NCBI RefSeq assembly: GCF_013044135.1 | Contig: NZ_JABEPP010000003.1 | Location: forward strand, 372,001 to 436,000 | DNA from: Enterovirga aerilata | Lineage (GTDB): Bacteria > Pseudomonadota > Alphaproteobacteria > Rhizobiales > Beijerinckiaceae | Length of the DNA stretch: 64,000 nt | Direction of reading: 5' to 3' | Shown: positions 25,956 through 33,443 of the stretch, one piece after another | Numbering within the stretch: the first letter of the stretch is position 1 | Layout of the letters: each line of letters starts with the position of its first letter | Made by a program: the position numbers and the translations under genes | The notes under the pieces: generated by a model | Databases searched by the model: none | Told to the model about the DNA's origin: nothing | Seen by the model: only the letters and a program-made list of their open reading frames with translations

Positions 25956-26551
25956 TGGAGCCGTTCCGCACCCTCTCGGCCGTGGCAGCGCCGCTTCCCT
26001 CGGCCAATGTCGACACCGACCAGATCATCCCGGCCCGGTTCCTCTGGAAGGCCAGGCGCGACGGCTTCGCGGATACCCTCTTCAGCGACCTGCGCTCCGG
26101 CCGGGACGGCGGCACCTTCGTGCTCGACCGGCCGGAATTCGCGCATGCACGCATTCTCGTGGCGGAGCGCAATTTCGGCTGCGGCTCCTCGCGCGAGCAC
26201 GCCGTCTGGGCGCTCTGGGACGGAGGCATTCGGGCCGTCGTCGCGCCGAGCTTCGGGGACATCTTCTATAACAACGCGCTGAAGAACGGGCTCCTGCCGG
26301 TCGTGCTTCCGCCGGAGCGCGTGGCGGCGCTCCTGGAGATCCTGTCGGCCCGTCCCGGAAGCATCGTCACGATCGACCTGGCGGCCCAGACCGTGACGGG
26401 GCCGGACGGCCACGCCGACCGGTTCGAGATCGACCCGCTCCGGAAGGAATGCCTGCTGGAGGGGCTCGACGATATCGACCTGACGCTGCGCTACCGGGAC
26501 AGGATGGAGGCCTTCGAGCGCGAGCACGACAGGCGCCATCCCTGGCTTTGA
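25955..26551 (+). CDS. LeuD-like dehydratase small subunit
   Basis: The protein has 198 residues, the swivelling domain partner of the LeuC-like subunit. Family motifs are NVDTDQIIPARFLWK near the N-terminus, NFGCGSSREHAVWAL, and FGDIFYNNALKNGLLPV. The start overlaps the large-subunit stop as TGATG, so the two are made in equal amounts. The length is that of proteobacterial LeuD. With the upstream lyase gene it forms the core hydration-and-cleavage unit of this operon. Confidence 0.9.
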   Translation: MEPFRTLSAVAAPLPSANVDTDQIIPARFLWKARRDGFADTLFSDLRSGRDGGTFVLDRPEFAHARILVAERNFGCGSSREHAVWALWDGGIRAVVAPSFGDIFYNNALKNGLLPVVLPPERVAALLEILSARPGSIVTIDLAAQTVTGPDGHADRFEIDPLRKECLLEGLDDIDLTLRYRDRMEAFEREHDRRHPWL

Positions 26552-26655
26552 CCGGAGCGTGGGATCGCCGGGGTTGCCGTCCGCGGCCCCAGCGTGTCGA
26601 TTAGAGTGAACGAACGTCAGCGGCGCCGCAAAGCGCGCCATTCGGGAGGGAAAGC

Positions 26656-27630
26656 ATGCGCAGATGGGCAATCGCCGCGGCCTTCGCGGTCGCAACCGCG
26701 ACGGCGCCGCAGGCAGTCGAGCTCAACGTCACCCATTTCGGCACGGGCATGTACGGCGTGCCTTACGCGGTGGCGAAGGAGAAGGGGTACTTCAAGGAAG
26801 CCGGGATCGACGTCACAGGGTTCCTCACCTCCGCCGGCGGCGGCACGACCGTGCGCAACGCGCTCGCCTCCGAGCTCCCCTACGGCGAGGTCGCTCTGCC
26901 GGCCGTCATCGCGGCCGCACAGCAGGGCCTCGAACTCACCATCGTGCATGGCGGCGTCCTGAGCGTCGCGGACCAGGTCTGGGTCACGCGTAAGGACGAC
27001 GAGCGCATCAAGACCGTCCAGGATCTGAAGGGCAAGAAGCTCGGCTATTCGAGCCCGAAGTCCGTCACCGACATGATCACGACCATGATGCTCGAGGACA
27101 ACAAGCTGACCGGCCAGGTCGAGCGGCGTCCGATCGGCGGCATCGGCGCGGGCGTGGCCGCCCTGCGGGAGGGCGGGGTGGATATGACCTACATCACGCA
27201 GCCGGTCTGGGCGAAGGAGGAGGCGAATTTCCGCCACGTCTTCACGTCGACTGACTGGGTGCCGCGGGTCACCCAAACCGTCGGCGTCGTGAAGACGGAA
27301 TTCCTGAAGAAGAATCCGGACCTCATCCGCAAGCTCATCGTGGCGCGCCGCAAGGGCGTCGAGTTCATCCGCCAGAACCCCGCCGAGGCCGCAGCCATCA
27401 TGGCCAAGGAGTACAAGATACCGCTCGAACATGCGAAGAAGTCGATCGACGACATCCTTGCCGTGAAGGGGGAGTACTGGAGCCCCGGCGGGTTCGACTA
27501 CGAGGGCATGGACGTCATGCTGCGCGGCCTGCAGCTCGTGAAGGCGGTCGGAGCCGGCCCGTTCGACTGGAGCAAGTATGTCGACGAGAGCTACCTGCCC
27601 GACGATCTGAAGCGGAAGCCGAAATCCTGA
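26656..27630 (+). CDS. ABC transporter substrate-binding protein (NMT1/SsuA-like)
   Basis: The protein has 324 residues with a signal peptide (AIAAAFAVATATAPQAVE) and an NMT1/TauA/SsuA-type periplasmic fold: THFGTGMYGVPYAVAKEKGYFKEAGIDV in part (VPYAVAKEKGYFKEAG), TVQDLKGKKLGYSSPKS, and YSSPKSVTDMITTMM. The family binds sulfonates, thiamine precursors, aromatic acids and other small anions. GGGAGGG precedes the ATG. It lies 104 bases after the LeuD-like gene on the same strand, so it may be read from the sigma-54 promoter and bring in the pathway substrate. Confidence 0.9.
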   Translation: MRRWAIAAAFAVATATAPQAVELNVTHFGTGMYGVPYAVAKEKGYFKEAGIDVTGFLTSAGGGTTVRNALASELPYGEVALPAVIAAAQQGLELTIVHGGVLSVADQVWVTRKDDERIKTVQDLKGKKLGYSSPKSVTDMITTMMLEDNKLTGQVERRPIGGIGAGVAALREGGVDMTYITQPVWAKEEANFRHVFTSTDWVPRVTQTVGVVKTEFLKKNPDLIRKLIVARRKGVEFIRQNPAEAAAIMAKEYKIPLEHAKKSIDDILAVKGEYWSPGGFDYEGMDVMLRGLQLVKAVGAGPFDWSKYVDESYLPDDLKRKPKS

Positions 27631-27635
27631 CGAAG

Positions 27636-28442
27636 ATGGGTTCCAGCTCAACCGTCCAGGCTAGCCTCTCCGGGGTGACGCGCGTCTATCCCGCCGGAGG
27701 GGCAGGCAAGCCAGTCCACGCCCTCGGGCCCATCGACCTGGAACTCAGGGCCGGCGAGTTCTTCTCGGTCGTCGGACCCTCCGGCTGCGGGAAATCGACC
27801 CTGCTCGACGTGATGGCGGGGCTTGCCCCGCCATCGTCCGGAACCATCGCCTTCGAGGGCAAGCCCGTGCGCGGCCAGGTTCCGGACGGGATCGGGGTCG
27901 TGTTCCAGGAGGATGCCAGCTTCCCGTGGCTGACCGCCTACGACAACGCGGCCTTCGCGGCCCGCCAGGCCGGGCTGCCCGAGAACGAAGTCCGGGCCCG
28001 GGTCGAGCACACGCTCTCCTTCATGGGCCTGATGCCCTTCGCCGGCGCCTACCCCGCCCAGCTCTCCGGCGGCATGCGCCAGCGCGTCTGCATCGCCCGC
28101 ACGCTCGTGACGCGTCCGCGCCTCCTGCTCCTCGACGAGCCGTTCGGGGCTCTCGACCAGCAGACGCGGCTGTTGATGGGAGACGAGCTCCTGGCCCTGT
28201 GGCGCGAGACGGGCGCGACGGTTCTCCTCATCACCCACTCGCTCGACGAGGCCGCCCTCCTGTCGGACCGGATCGGCGTGATGTCGGCGAGGCCGGGCAC
28301 GTTCATCGATCTCGTCGAGACCGGCTGGCCGCGCGAGCGCGACAGCCGCATCGTCTCCCGTCCGGAGTTCGGCGAGCTGACGGGCCGGATCTGGGCCGGG
28401 CTCCGGGATCAGTCCATGCGCGCTCTGGCGGCTGCTCGGTGA
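27636..28442 (+). CDS. ABC transporter ATP-binding protein
   Basis: The protein has 268 residues of the SsuB/TauB-type nucleotide-binding family. Walker A is GPSGCGKST, the Q-loop region is GVVFQEDASFPWLT, the signature is LSGGMRQR, Walker B is LLLLDEPFGALD, and the switch His is in LLITHSLDEA. It follows the binding-protein gene by five bases and overlaps the next permease gene by four bases (GTGA), so stoichiometric expression is expected. It energises the two permeases downstream. Confidence 0.93.
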   Translation: MGSSSTVQASLSGVTRVYPAGGAGKPVHALGPIDLELRAGEFFSVVGPSGCGKSTLLDVMAGLAPPSSGTIAFEGKPVRGQVPDGIGVVFQEDASFPWLTAYDNAAFAARQAGLPENEVRARVEHTLSFMGLMPFAGAYPAQLSGGMRQRVCIARTLVTRPRLLLLDEPFGALDQQTRLLMGDELLALWRETGATVLLITHSLDEAALLSDRIGVMSARPGTFIDLVETGWPRERDSRIVSRPEFGELTGRIWAGLRDQSMRALAAAR

Positions 28443-29191
28443 CCCGCGCCGGCATCATCCGGATCGGCGTCCTGGTCGGGGCGGTGGCGGCGCTCGAAGC
28501 CGCCTGCCGGGCCGGCTACGTCAACCGCCAGGCGGTCATCGCCCCGAGCGAGATGGTGCGCGGCGCCTGGCGCGTGCTCGGGACGCAGGAGGCGCGCGGC
28601 CACATCGCCGAGACGCTGACCACCGTGTCCCTCGCCTTCCTCCTGTCCGTGATCGCCGGCTTCGCGATCGGGGTCGCGCTGCATCGCCTGCCGCGCTTCC
28701 GCCGCGCCGTCGATCCCCTGCTGGCGAGCTACTACGCCGTCCCCACTTTCGTGTTCTATCCGGTCTTCATCGTGCTGTTCGGCCTGAACCGCTGGCCGCT
28801 GGTCGCGATCGGCTTCCTGTTCGCCGTGGTGGCGGTGGCGATCAACACGCTGGACGGGCTCGACCGGCTGCCTCCGGTCTTCATGCGCACGGCCCGCGTC
28901 CTGCGGCTCAGCCCGCGGCAGACCCTGCTCCGGATCACCGTCCCGGCGATCGCGCCCTGGCTGTTCACGGCCGTCAAGTTCGCGGTCGCCTATTCCTTCA
29001 TCGGGGTGATCGCCGGGGAATTCGTGCAGGCCGGCTCGGGCATCGGCTTCGCGATCGCCTTCGCGTACAACTCCTTCGACAACCTCACGATGTACGGGCT
29101 GATGCTGCTCCTGTTCGCGTTCGTCTGCACGCTGAACATGAGCCTCTGGACCTGGGAGCAAAAGCTCTATGCGCGCCGCGGCGGACGTTGA
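28439..29191 (+). CDS. ABC transporter permease (SsuC/TauC-like), first
   Basis: The protein has 250 residues starting at the GTG that overlaps the ATPase stop. Several hydrophobic helices surround the EAA-like coupling loop (MRTARVLRLSPRQTLLRITVP in part, ARVLRLSPRQTL). VPTFVFYPVFIVLFGLNRWP and GVIAGEFVQAGSGIGF are typical of nitrate/sulfonate-type permeases. The next permease overlaps it by 23 bases, giving a heterodimeric membrane domain, whereas many relatives use a homodimer. Confidence 0.88.
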   Translation: MTRAGIIRIGVLVGAVAALEAACRAGYVNRQAVIAPSEMVRGAWRVLGTQEARGHIAETLTTVSLAFLLSVIAGFAIGVALHRLPRFRRAVDPLLASYYAVPTFVFYPVFIVLFGLNRWPLVAIGFLFAVVAVAINTLDGLDRLPPVFMRTARVLRLSPRQTLLRITVPAIAPWLFTAVKFAVAYSFIGVIAGEFVQAGSGIGFAIAFAYNSFDNLTMYGLMLLLFAFVCTLNMSLWTWEQKLYARRGGR

Positions 29192-29975
29192 CGTCCCGGT
29201 CCCCGCCTCGCCCCCCGCCGTGCGGCGGGCGGGCCGCCTGGGCGATTCCGCGCTCGTGCTGCTCGGCCTCCTGGCGCTCTGGCAGTTCGGGAGCTGGGTG
29301 GTCGGCGCGGCGGTGCTTCCGGCGCCTGCGGCGACCCTTGCGAAGCTCTGGGCGATCATGTCGTCCTCCGATTTCGGCGGCCACGCCTGGGAGACCGGAC
29401 GCGCCTTCCTCTCGGCCCTTGCGATCGCCTTCGCGGCCGGGCTCGCGATCGGGCTCCTGCTCGGCGCGCACCGCCTCTCGGCCGAGGTGGCCGAGCCGAT
29501 CCTGGTCGCCCTCTACGCCATCCCGAAGATCACGCTCTATCCCATCATCCTCCTTCTCTTCGGGCTCGGGATCTCGGCGAAGATCGCCTTCGGGGTCATC
29601 CACGGGATCGTGCCGGTCGCGGTGTTCACGATGGCAGCGGTGCGCAACATACGCCCGGTCTATCTCCGGGCGGCGCGCGCGATGCGTCTCACGCCCGTTC
29701 AGACGGCTGGCCGGATCATGCTGCCCGCCGCGCTGCCGGGGATCGTGTCCGGCCTGCGCATCGGGTTCTCGCTCACTCTGCTCGGGACCCTGATCGGCGA
29801 GATGTTCGCGTCGCAGCGGGGCATCGGCTACCTGCTGGTCAAGGCGATGGAGACGAACGACGTCGCGACGGTGGTCGCGCTCGCCACGCTTCTCATCGTC
29901 GTCGCGACCATCGTCTCGGGCGCGCTCCTCGCCCTCAACCGGCGGCTCGATCGCTCGCCCAAGCCCGGCCGATGA
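29169..29975 (+). CDS. ABC transporter permease (SsuC/TauC-like), second
   Basis: The protein has 268 residues with a polar N-terminus and then about six membrane helices. Recognisable stretches are LYAIPKITLYPIILLLFGLG, the coupling loop YLRAARAMRLTPVQTAGRIMLP, cited here in part (ARAMRLTPVQTAG), and GTLIGEMFASQRGIGYLL. It overlaps the first permease by 23 bases. It ends the operon; the next gene is on the other strand. Confidence 0.88.
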   Translation: MRAAADVDVPVPASPPAVRRAGRLGDSALVLLGLLALWQFGSWVVGAAVLPAPAATLAKLWAIMSSSDFGGHAWETGRAFLSALAIAFAAGLAIGLLLGAHRLSAEVAEPILVALYAIPKITLYPIILLLFGLGISAKIAFGVIHGIVPVAVFTMAAVRNIRPVYLRAARAMRLTPVQTAGRIMLPAALPGIVSGLRIGFSLTLLGTLIGEMFASQRGIGYLLVKAMETNDVATVVALATLLIVVATIVSGALLALNRRLDRSPKPGR

Positions 29976-30029
29976 CCGCCCGGCCTCCCGGCGGCATCCG
30001 CCGGAACCTCAGCCCCCGTCTTCCGGAGC

Positions 30030-30806
30030 TCAGACGATGGTCGCGGTCAGCGCCCCATCCATCGTGACGTTCACGCCCGTCAGGTAGCTCGCCCGGTCGG
30101 AGGCGAGGAAGGCGACGAAATCGGCGATCTCCCGAGGCTTGGCCATGCGGCCGAGGGGGATGCGTGCGACGCCCTGCTTGAGGGCCTCCTCGACGCTGAT
30201 GCCCTTCGCGGCTGCGTCGGCCTCCATGCCGCCGGCAACGCGCTCCGTGTCCGTCAGGCCGGGATTGATCCCGACGACCCTGACGCCGGCCTCCGCATAG
30301 GCCTGGGCCAGGCCCGCGGTGGCGAGCATGAGCGCGGCATTGGCGGAGCCGCCCGGAAGGTGGATGGGCGAGGCCACCTTTCCGCCATTGCCGATGATGT
30401 TCACGACGACCCCGGCGCGGCGCGCCGCCATGCGCTTGATCACCGGGTCGACCACGTTGATGTAGGAGAAGAACTTCGCGTCCATGGCGGCGCGCCAGCT
30501 CTCGGGCGTGAGCTGGTCCGGCGGGGTTCGGCGCGCCGCGCCGGCGCTGTTGACCAGGATGTCGATCGGGCCGAGCTCGCGCTCGACCCGGTCGGCAAGG
30601 CTCGCCGCCTCCCGCGCATCCGTCAGGTCCGCGCAGTAGCCGCCCGCAATCGACAAGGCGGAGCAGGCGCGATCGACGTTCTCACGCGAGCGCGACGCGA
30701 TGGCGACCCGGCAGCCTTCGTCCAGCAGAGCCTTGGCGCATGCGAAGCCGATGCCTTTCGACCCCCCGGTGACGAGCGCGGTCCTTCCCCGAAGTCCGAG
30801 ATCCAC
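30030..30806 (-). CDS. SDR-family protein lacking the catalytic Ser-Tyr-Lys
   Basis: The protein has 258 residues with a normal short-chain dehydrogenase Rossmann part: [16 protein letters not shown], then [13 protein letters not shown]. The catalytic positions are altered. The usual serine strand reads [11 protein letters not shown] and the expected YxxxK region reads [15 protein letters not shown], with Gly and Asn in place of Tyr and Lys. The C-terminal [11 protein letters not shown] and [12 protein letters not shown] are intact. It may bind nucleotide without dehydrogenase chemistry or use other residues. It is divergent from the aldehyde dehydrogenase gene, with a shared promoter region. 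Confidence 0.85.
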   Translation of the reverse strand: MDLGLRGRTALVTGGSKGIGFACAKALLDEGCRVAIASRSRENVDRACSALSIAGGYCADLTDAREAASLADRVERELGPIDILVNSAGAARRTPPDQLTPESWRAAMDAKFFSYINVVDPVIKRMAARRAGVVVNIIGNGGKVASPIHLPGGSANAALMLATAGLAQAYAEAGVRVVGINPGLTDTERVAGGMEADAAAKGISVEEALKQGVARIPLGRMAKPREIADFVAFLASDRASYLTGVNVTMDGALTATIV

Positions 30807-30933
30807 GTGCCTGCTCCTCCCCGAACGCCTGGCTGGAAACCCGGCGCCAGGACGTTCGTCACCTGCTACCCCATCGGGCGCGCCATGTCTCCCGCGCGCC
30901 CGGGGCGGCTCCGCTCGGCGCAGGGTGACGTTG

Positions 30934-30954
30934 ACCCTCGGACGAGGGTATAAT
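30934..30954 (+). promoter_or_regulatory. Probable promoter with overlapping palindromic operator
   Basis: TATAAT at 30949-30954 is a consensus -10 box ahead of the aldehyde dehydrogenase gene in an unusually AT-rich patch. A perfect dyad ACCCTCG-GA-CGAGGGT at 30934-30949 occupies the spacer and touches the -10. No good -35 lies at 17 bases (TGACGT at best), so the promoter may need an activator or be controlled by a repressor at the dyad. Confidence 0.5.
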
Positions 30955-30990
30955 TAACATGATAAATACCGCGTGATCGGGACGCCTCAC

Positions 30991-32529
30991 ATGAACATGC
31001 CGCTCAGGAACGATGCGGCCGGTGACAACCTGCGCAAGGCGGAGCGCTTCCTCGCCCGCTTCCGGGACGGCGTCGTGGCGCACCGGATCGCGGGCGAGGA
31101 GGTCCGATCCGGCGAGGCGTTCGACGATCTCGACCCGCACGACAATTCCGTTCTCTGCCGGGTCGCCGGCGGGGGAGCCGCGGAGATCGACCAGGCTGCG
31201 CGCGCGGCCGAGGCCGCGTTCCCGGCCTGGCGCGCCCTCGACGGCGAGAAGCGGCGCGAGCTGCTCCACGCGGTCGCCGACCGCATCGAGGCGCGGGCCG
31301 AGGAGATCGCGCTCGTCGAGAGCGTCGATACGGGCCAGCCGATCCGCTACATGGCGAAGGCGGCGCTGCGCGGCGCGGAGAACTTCCGCTTCTATGCCGA
31401 CAAGGCCCCGGCAGCCCGGGACGGGCTCTCCCTTCCGACCGCCACCCATCTCAACTACACGATCCGCCAGCCGATCGGGCCGGTGGGCGTGATCACGCCC
31501 TGGAACACCCCCTTCATGCTGTCGACCTGGAAGATCGCGCCCGCGCTCGCGGCGGGTTGCACGGTCGTCCACAAGCCGGCCGAGTGGAGCCCGCTCAGCG
31601 CGGTCGTCCTGTCGGAGGTGATGAGCGAGGTCTTCGACGGGGCGGGGCTCCCGAAGGGCGTCGTCAACCTCGTCCACGGCTTCGGTGAGAGCGCGGGCAA
31701 GGCGCTGACCGAGCATCCCGCGATCAAGGCCATCGCCTTCGTGGGCGAGTCGGTCACCGGCAGCCACATCATGGCGCAGGGCGCGCCGACGCTGAAGCGG
31801 GTGCATTTCGAGCTCGGCGGCAAGAACCCGGTGATCGTCTTCGACGATGCCGATCTCGACCGTGCGCTCGATGCCGTCCTGTTCATGATCTACAGCCTGA
31901 ACGGCCAGCGCTGCACCTCGTCGAGCCGCGCGCTCGTCCAGCGCTCCATCTATCCGGACTTCACGGCCCGCCTGAAGGAGCGCGTGGCGAGGATCCGCGT
32001 CGGCCATCCCCTCGACCCGAAGACGGAGATCGGGCCGCTCATCCACAGCCGCCACGTCGACAAGGTCCTGAGCTACGCCGACCATGCCCGCTCCGGCGGC
32101 GCCACCATCGCCTTCGGGGGCGGGCGGGCGATGGACGGGGCCGGCAACTACGTCTGCCCGACGCTCTTCACCGGAGCGGAGAGCCAGATGCGGATCGCCC
32201 AGGAGGAGATCTTCGGGCCGGTCCTGACCGCGATCCCGTTCGAGGACGAGGCCGAGGCCGTGCGCATCGCGAACGACGTCCGCTACGGCCTCGCCGCCTA
32301 TATCTGGACCGGGGATGTCGGCCGCGCGCATCGCGTCTCGGAGAGCGTCGAAGCCGGGATGGTCTGGGTGAACTCGGAGAACGTCCGCCACCTGCCCACT
32401 CCCTTCGGCGGCGTGAAGGCGAGCGGCATCGGCCGGGACGGCGGCGACTACGCCTTCGAGATCTACATGGAGACCAAGAACATCGCGATCGGTCTCGATC
32501 GCCACAAGCCGCCACGGATCGGCGTCTGA
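30991..32529 (+). CDS. Aldehyde dehydrogenase, HpaE-like
   Basis: The protein has 512 residues of the NAD-dependent aldehyde dehydrogenase superfamily. VITPWNTPFMLSTWKIAPALAAG (in part), the catalytic Glu in FELGGKNPVIV, the catalytic Cys in NGQRCTSSSR and EEIFGPVLT are all present. The overall pattern resembles 5-carboxymethyl-2-hydroxymuconic-semialdehyde dehydrogenase (HpaE), but no other homoprotocatechuate gene is near, so the substrate is open. The frame starts at GTG 30973. ATG 30991 is preferred because it leaves a leader after the -10 box at 30949-30954. Neither start has a clear ribosome site. Confidence 0.88.
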   Translation: MNMPLRNDAAGDNLRKAERFLARFRDGVVAHRIAGEEVRSGEAFDDLDPHDNSVLCRVAGGGAAEIDQAARAAEAAFPAWRALDGEKRRELLHAVADRIEARAEEIALVESVDTGQPIRYMAKAALRGAENFRFYADKAPAARDGLSLPTATHLNYTIRQPIGPVGVITPWNTPFMLSTWKIAPALAAGCTVVHKPAEWSPLSAVVLSEVMSEVFDGAGLPKGVVNLVHGFGESAGKALTEHPAIKAIAFVGESVTGSHIMAQGAPTLKRVHFELGGKNPVIVFDDADLDRALDAVLFMIYSLNGQRCTSSSRALVQRSIYPDFTARLKERVARIRVGHPLDPKTEIGPLIHSRHVDKVLSYADHARSGGATIAFGGGRAMDGAGNYVCPTLFTGAESQMRIAQEEIFGPVLTAIPFEDEAEAVRIANDVRYGLAAYIWTGDVGRAHRVSESVEAGMVWVNSENVRHLPTPFGGVKASGIGRDGGDYAFEIYMETKNIAIGLDRHKPPRIGV

Positions 32530-32612
32530 TCCTTCGGTCTTGCCGGCTACCGTGCGCCCGGCTGCTGGGAGCGGGACTACCCGAGCGGCGTCAGGGCGTC
32601 AGTGGGGAAAGA

Positions 32613-32689
32613 TGGTAGCGGAGGAGGGACTCGAACCCCCGACACAAGGATTATGATTCCTCTGCTCTAACCAGCTGAGCTACTCCGCC
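32613..32689 (-). tRNA. tRNA-Met (CAT anticodon, elongator type)
   Basis: Read on the minus strand, the 77 bases fold as a cloverleaf: acceptor GGCGGAG pairing with CTCCGCT, D-arm GCTC/GAGC, anticodon loop ATCATAA with CAT at 32655-32653, T-arm GGGGG-TTCGAGT-CCCTC, and an encoded CCA end (32615-32613). The sequence is close to the alphaproteobacterial elongator tRNA-Met I remember. Position 1-72 is a G-U pair, not the unpaired C-A of initiators, and tRNA-Ile2 has a different body. Confidence 0.95.
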
Positions 32690-32781
32690 ATCCGCGGGTC
32701 CGACCGGGAGGCGCCCTATATGGACGGGTGCCTGCCGCTGTCAAGGAAGCTGAACGCCGCCCGCCGTCACGGTGCGCGATC

Positions 32782-33432
32782 CTACCGCCCCGGCATGGTC
32801 GCGATCCGCAGCGCGAAGGCGCCGAAGACGCCCGCGAAGACGTAGTCGATCGCACGCATTACGCGCGGGTGGCGGGTGAGAAGGGCGATCGTCCGCTCGG
32901 CCCCCAGCACGAGGACCGCCGCGAGCGGGGTCGAGAAGGCCACGAAATAGAGGCCCAGGAAGACGAGCTGGCCCGAGGCGTGCGGGTTCGCAGCGTCCAC
33001 GAATTGCGGCAGGAAGGTCACGAAGAAGAGCACGATCTTCGGATTCGTCAGGTTCACCCCGAATCCCAGCAGGAAGGTGCGCCAGGCAGAGAGCTCCTGC
33101 CGCCCGGTCTCGCGCATCCGCAGCGCCGAGCCGTTGCGGATGGCATCGACCGCGAGCCATAGGAGATAGGCCGCACCCACCATCTTCAGGACCGCGAAAG
33201 CGGTCGCGGAGGCGGCGAGCAGCGCCGAGACGCCGATCACGGCAAGGAGCGTGTGGATGCAGCATCCGGCCATCGCCCCCAGCATGGAGAGGAGCCCCGC
33301 CCGCCGGCCGCCCGCGATCGTCTTGGCCAGGAAGAGGCTCATGTCCGGCCCCGGCGTGATGAACAGGACGAAGCAGGCGAGCGAATAGGCGGCGAGCAGC
33401 CCGGGCGCAGGAACGATGCCGTCGAGCAGCAT
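32782..33432 (-). CDS. LysE-family translocator (RhtB-type exporter)
   Basis: The protein has 216 residues with about six membrane helices. LysE/RhtB features are LFITPGPDMSLFLAKTIAGGRRAG near the N-terminus (FITPGPDM), GAAYLLWLAVDAIR and FLLGFGVNLTNPKIVLFF. The family exports amino acids or derivatives. The ATG lies 11 bases after the stop of the upstream receptor gene, so the two are one operon, pairing a solute receptor with an exporter. Confidence 0.9.
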   Translation of the reverse strand: MLLDGIVPAPGLLAAYSLACFVLFITPGPDMSLFLAKTIAGGRRAGLLSMLGAMAGCCIHTLLAVIGVSALLAASATAFAVLKMVGAAYLLWLAVDAIRNGSALRMRETGRQELSAWRTFLLGFGVNLTNPKIVLFFVTFLPQFVDAANPHASGQLVFLGLYFVAFSTPLAAVLVLGAERTIALLTRHPRVMRAIDYVFAGVFGAFALRIATMPGR

Positions 33433-33443
33433 GACGGAGGTCC

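Noticed and set aside
24540-26551. Leucine biosynthesis leuCD genes
   Set aside because: No leuA or leuB is nearby. The operon is behind a sigma-54 promoter with a catabolic regulator, and a LeuC hallmark sequence is missing.
32613-32689. tRNA-Ile2 with lysidine-modified CAT anticodon, or initiator tRNA-fMet
   Set aside because: The acceptor stem and body match elongator tRNA-Met. Initiators have an unpaired C-A at 1-72 and three G-C pairs in the anticodon stem, which are absent here.
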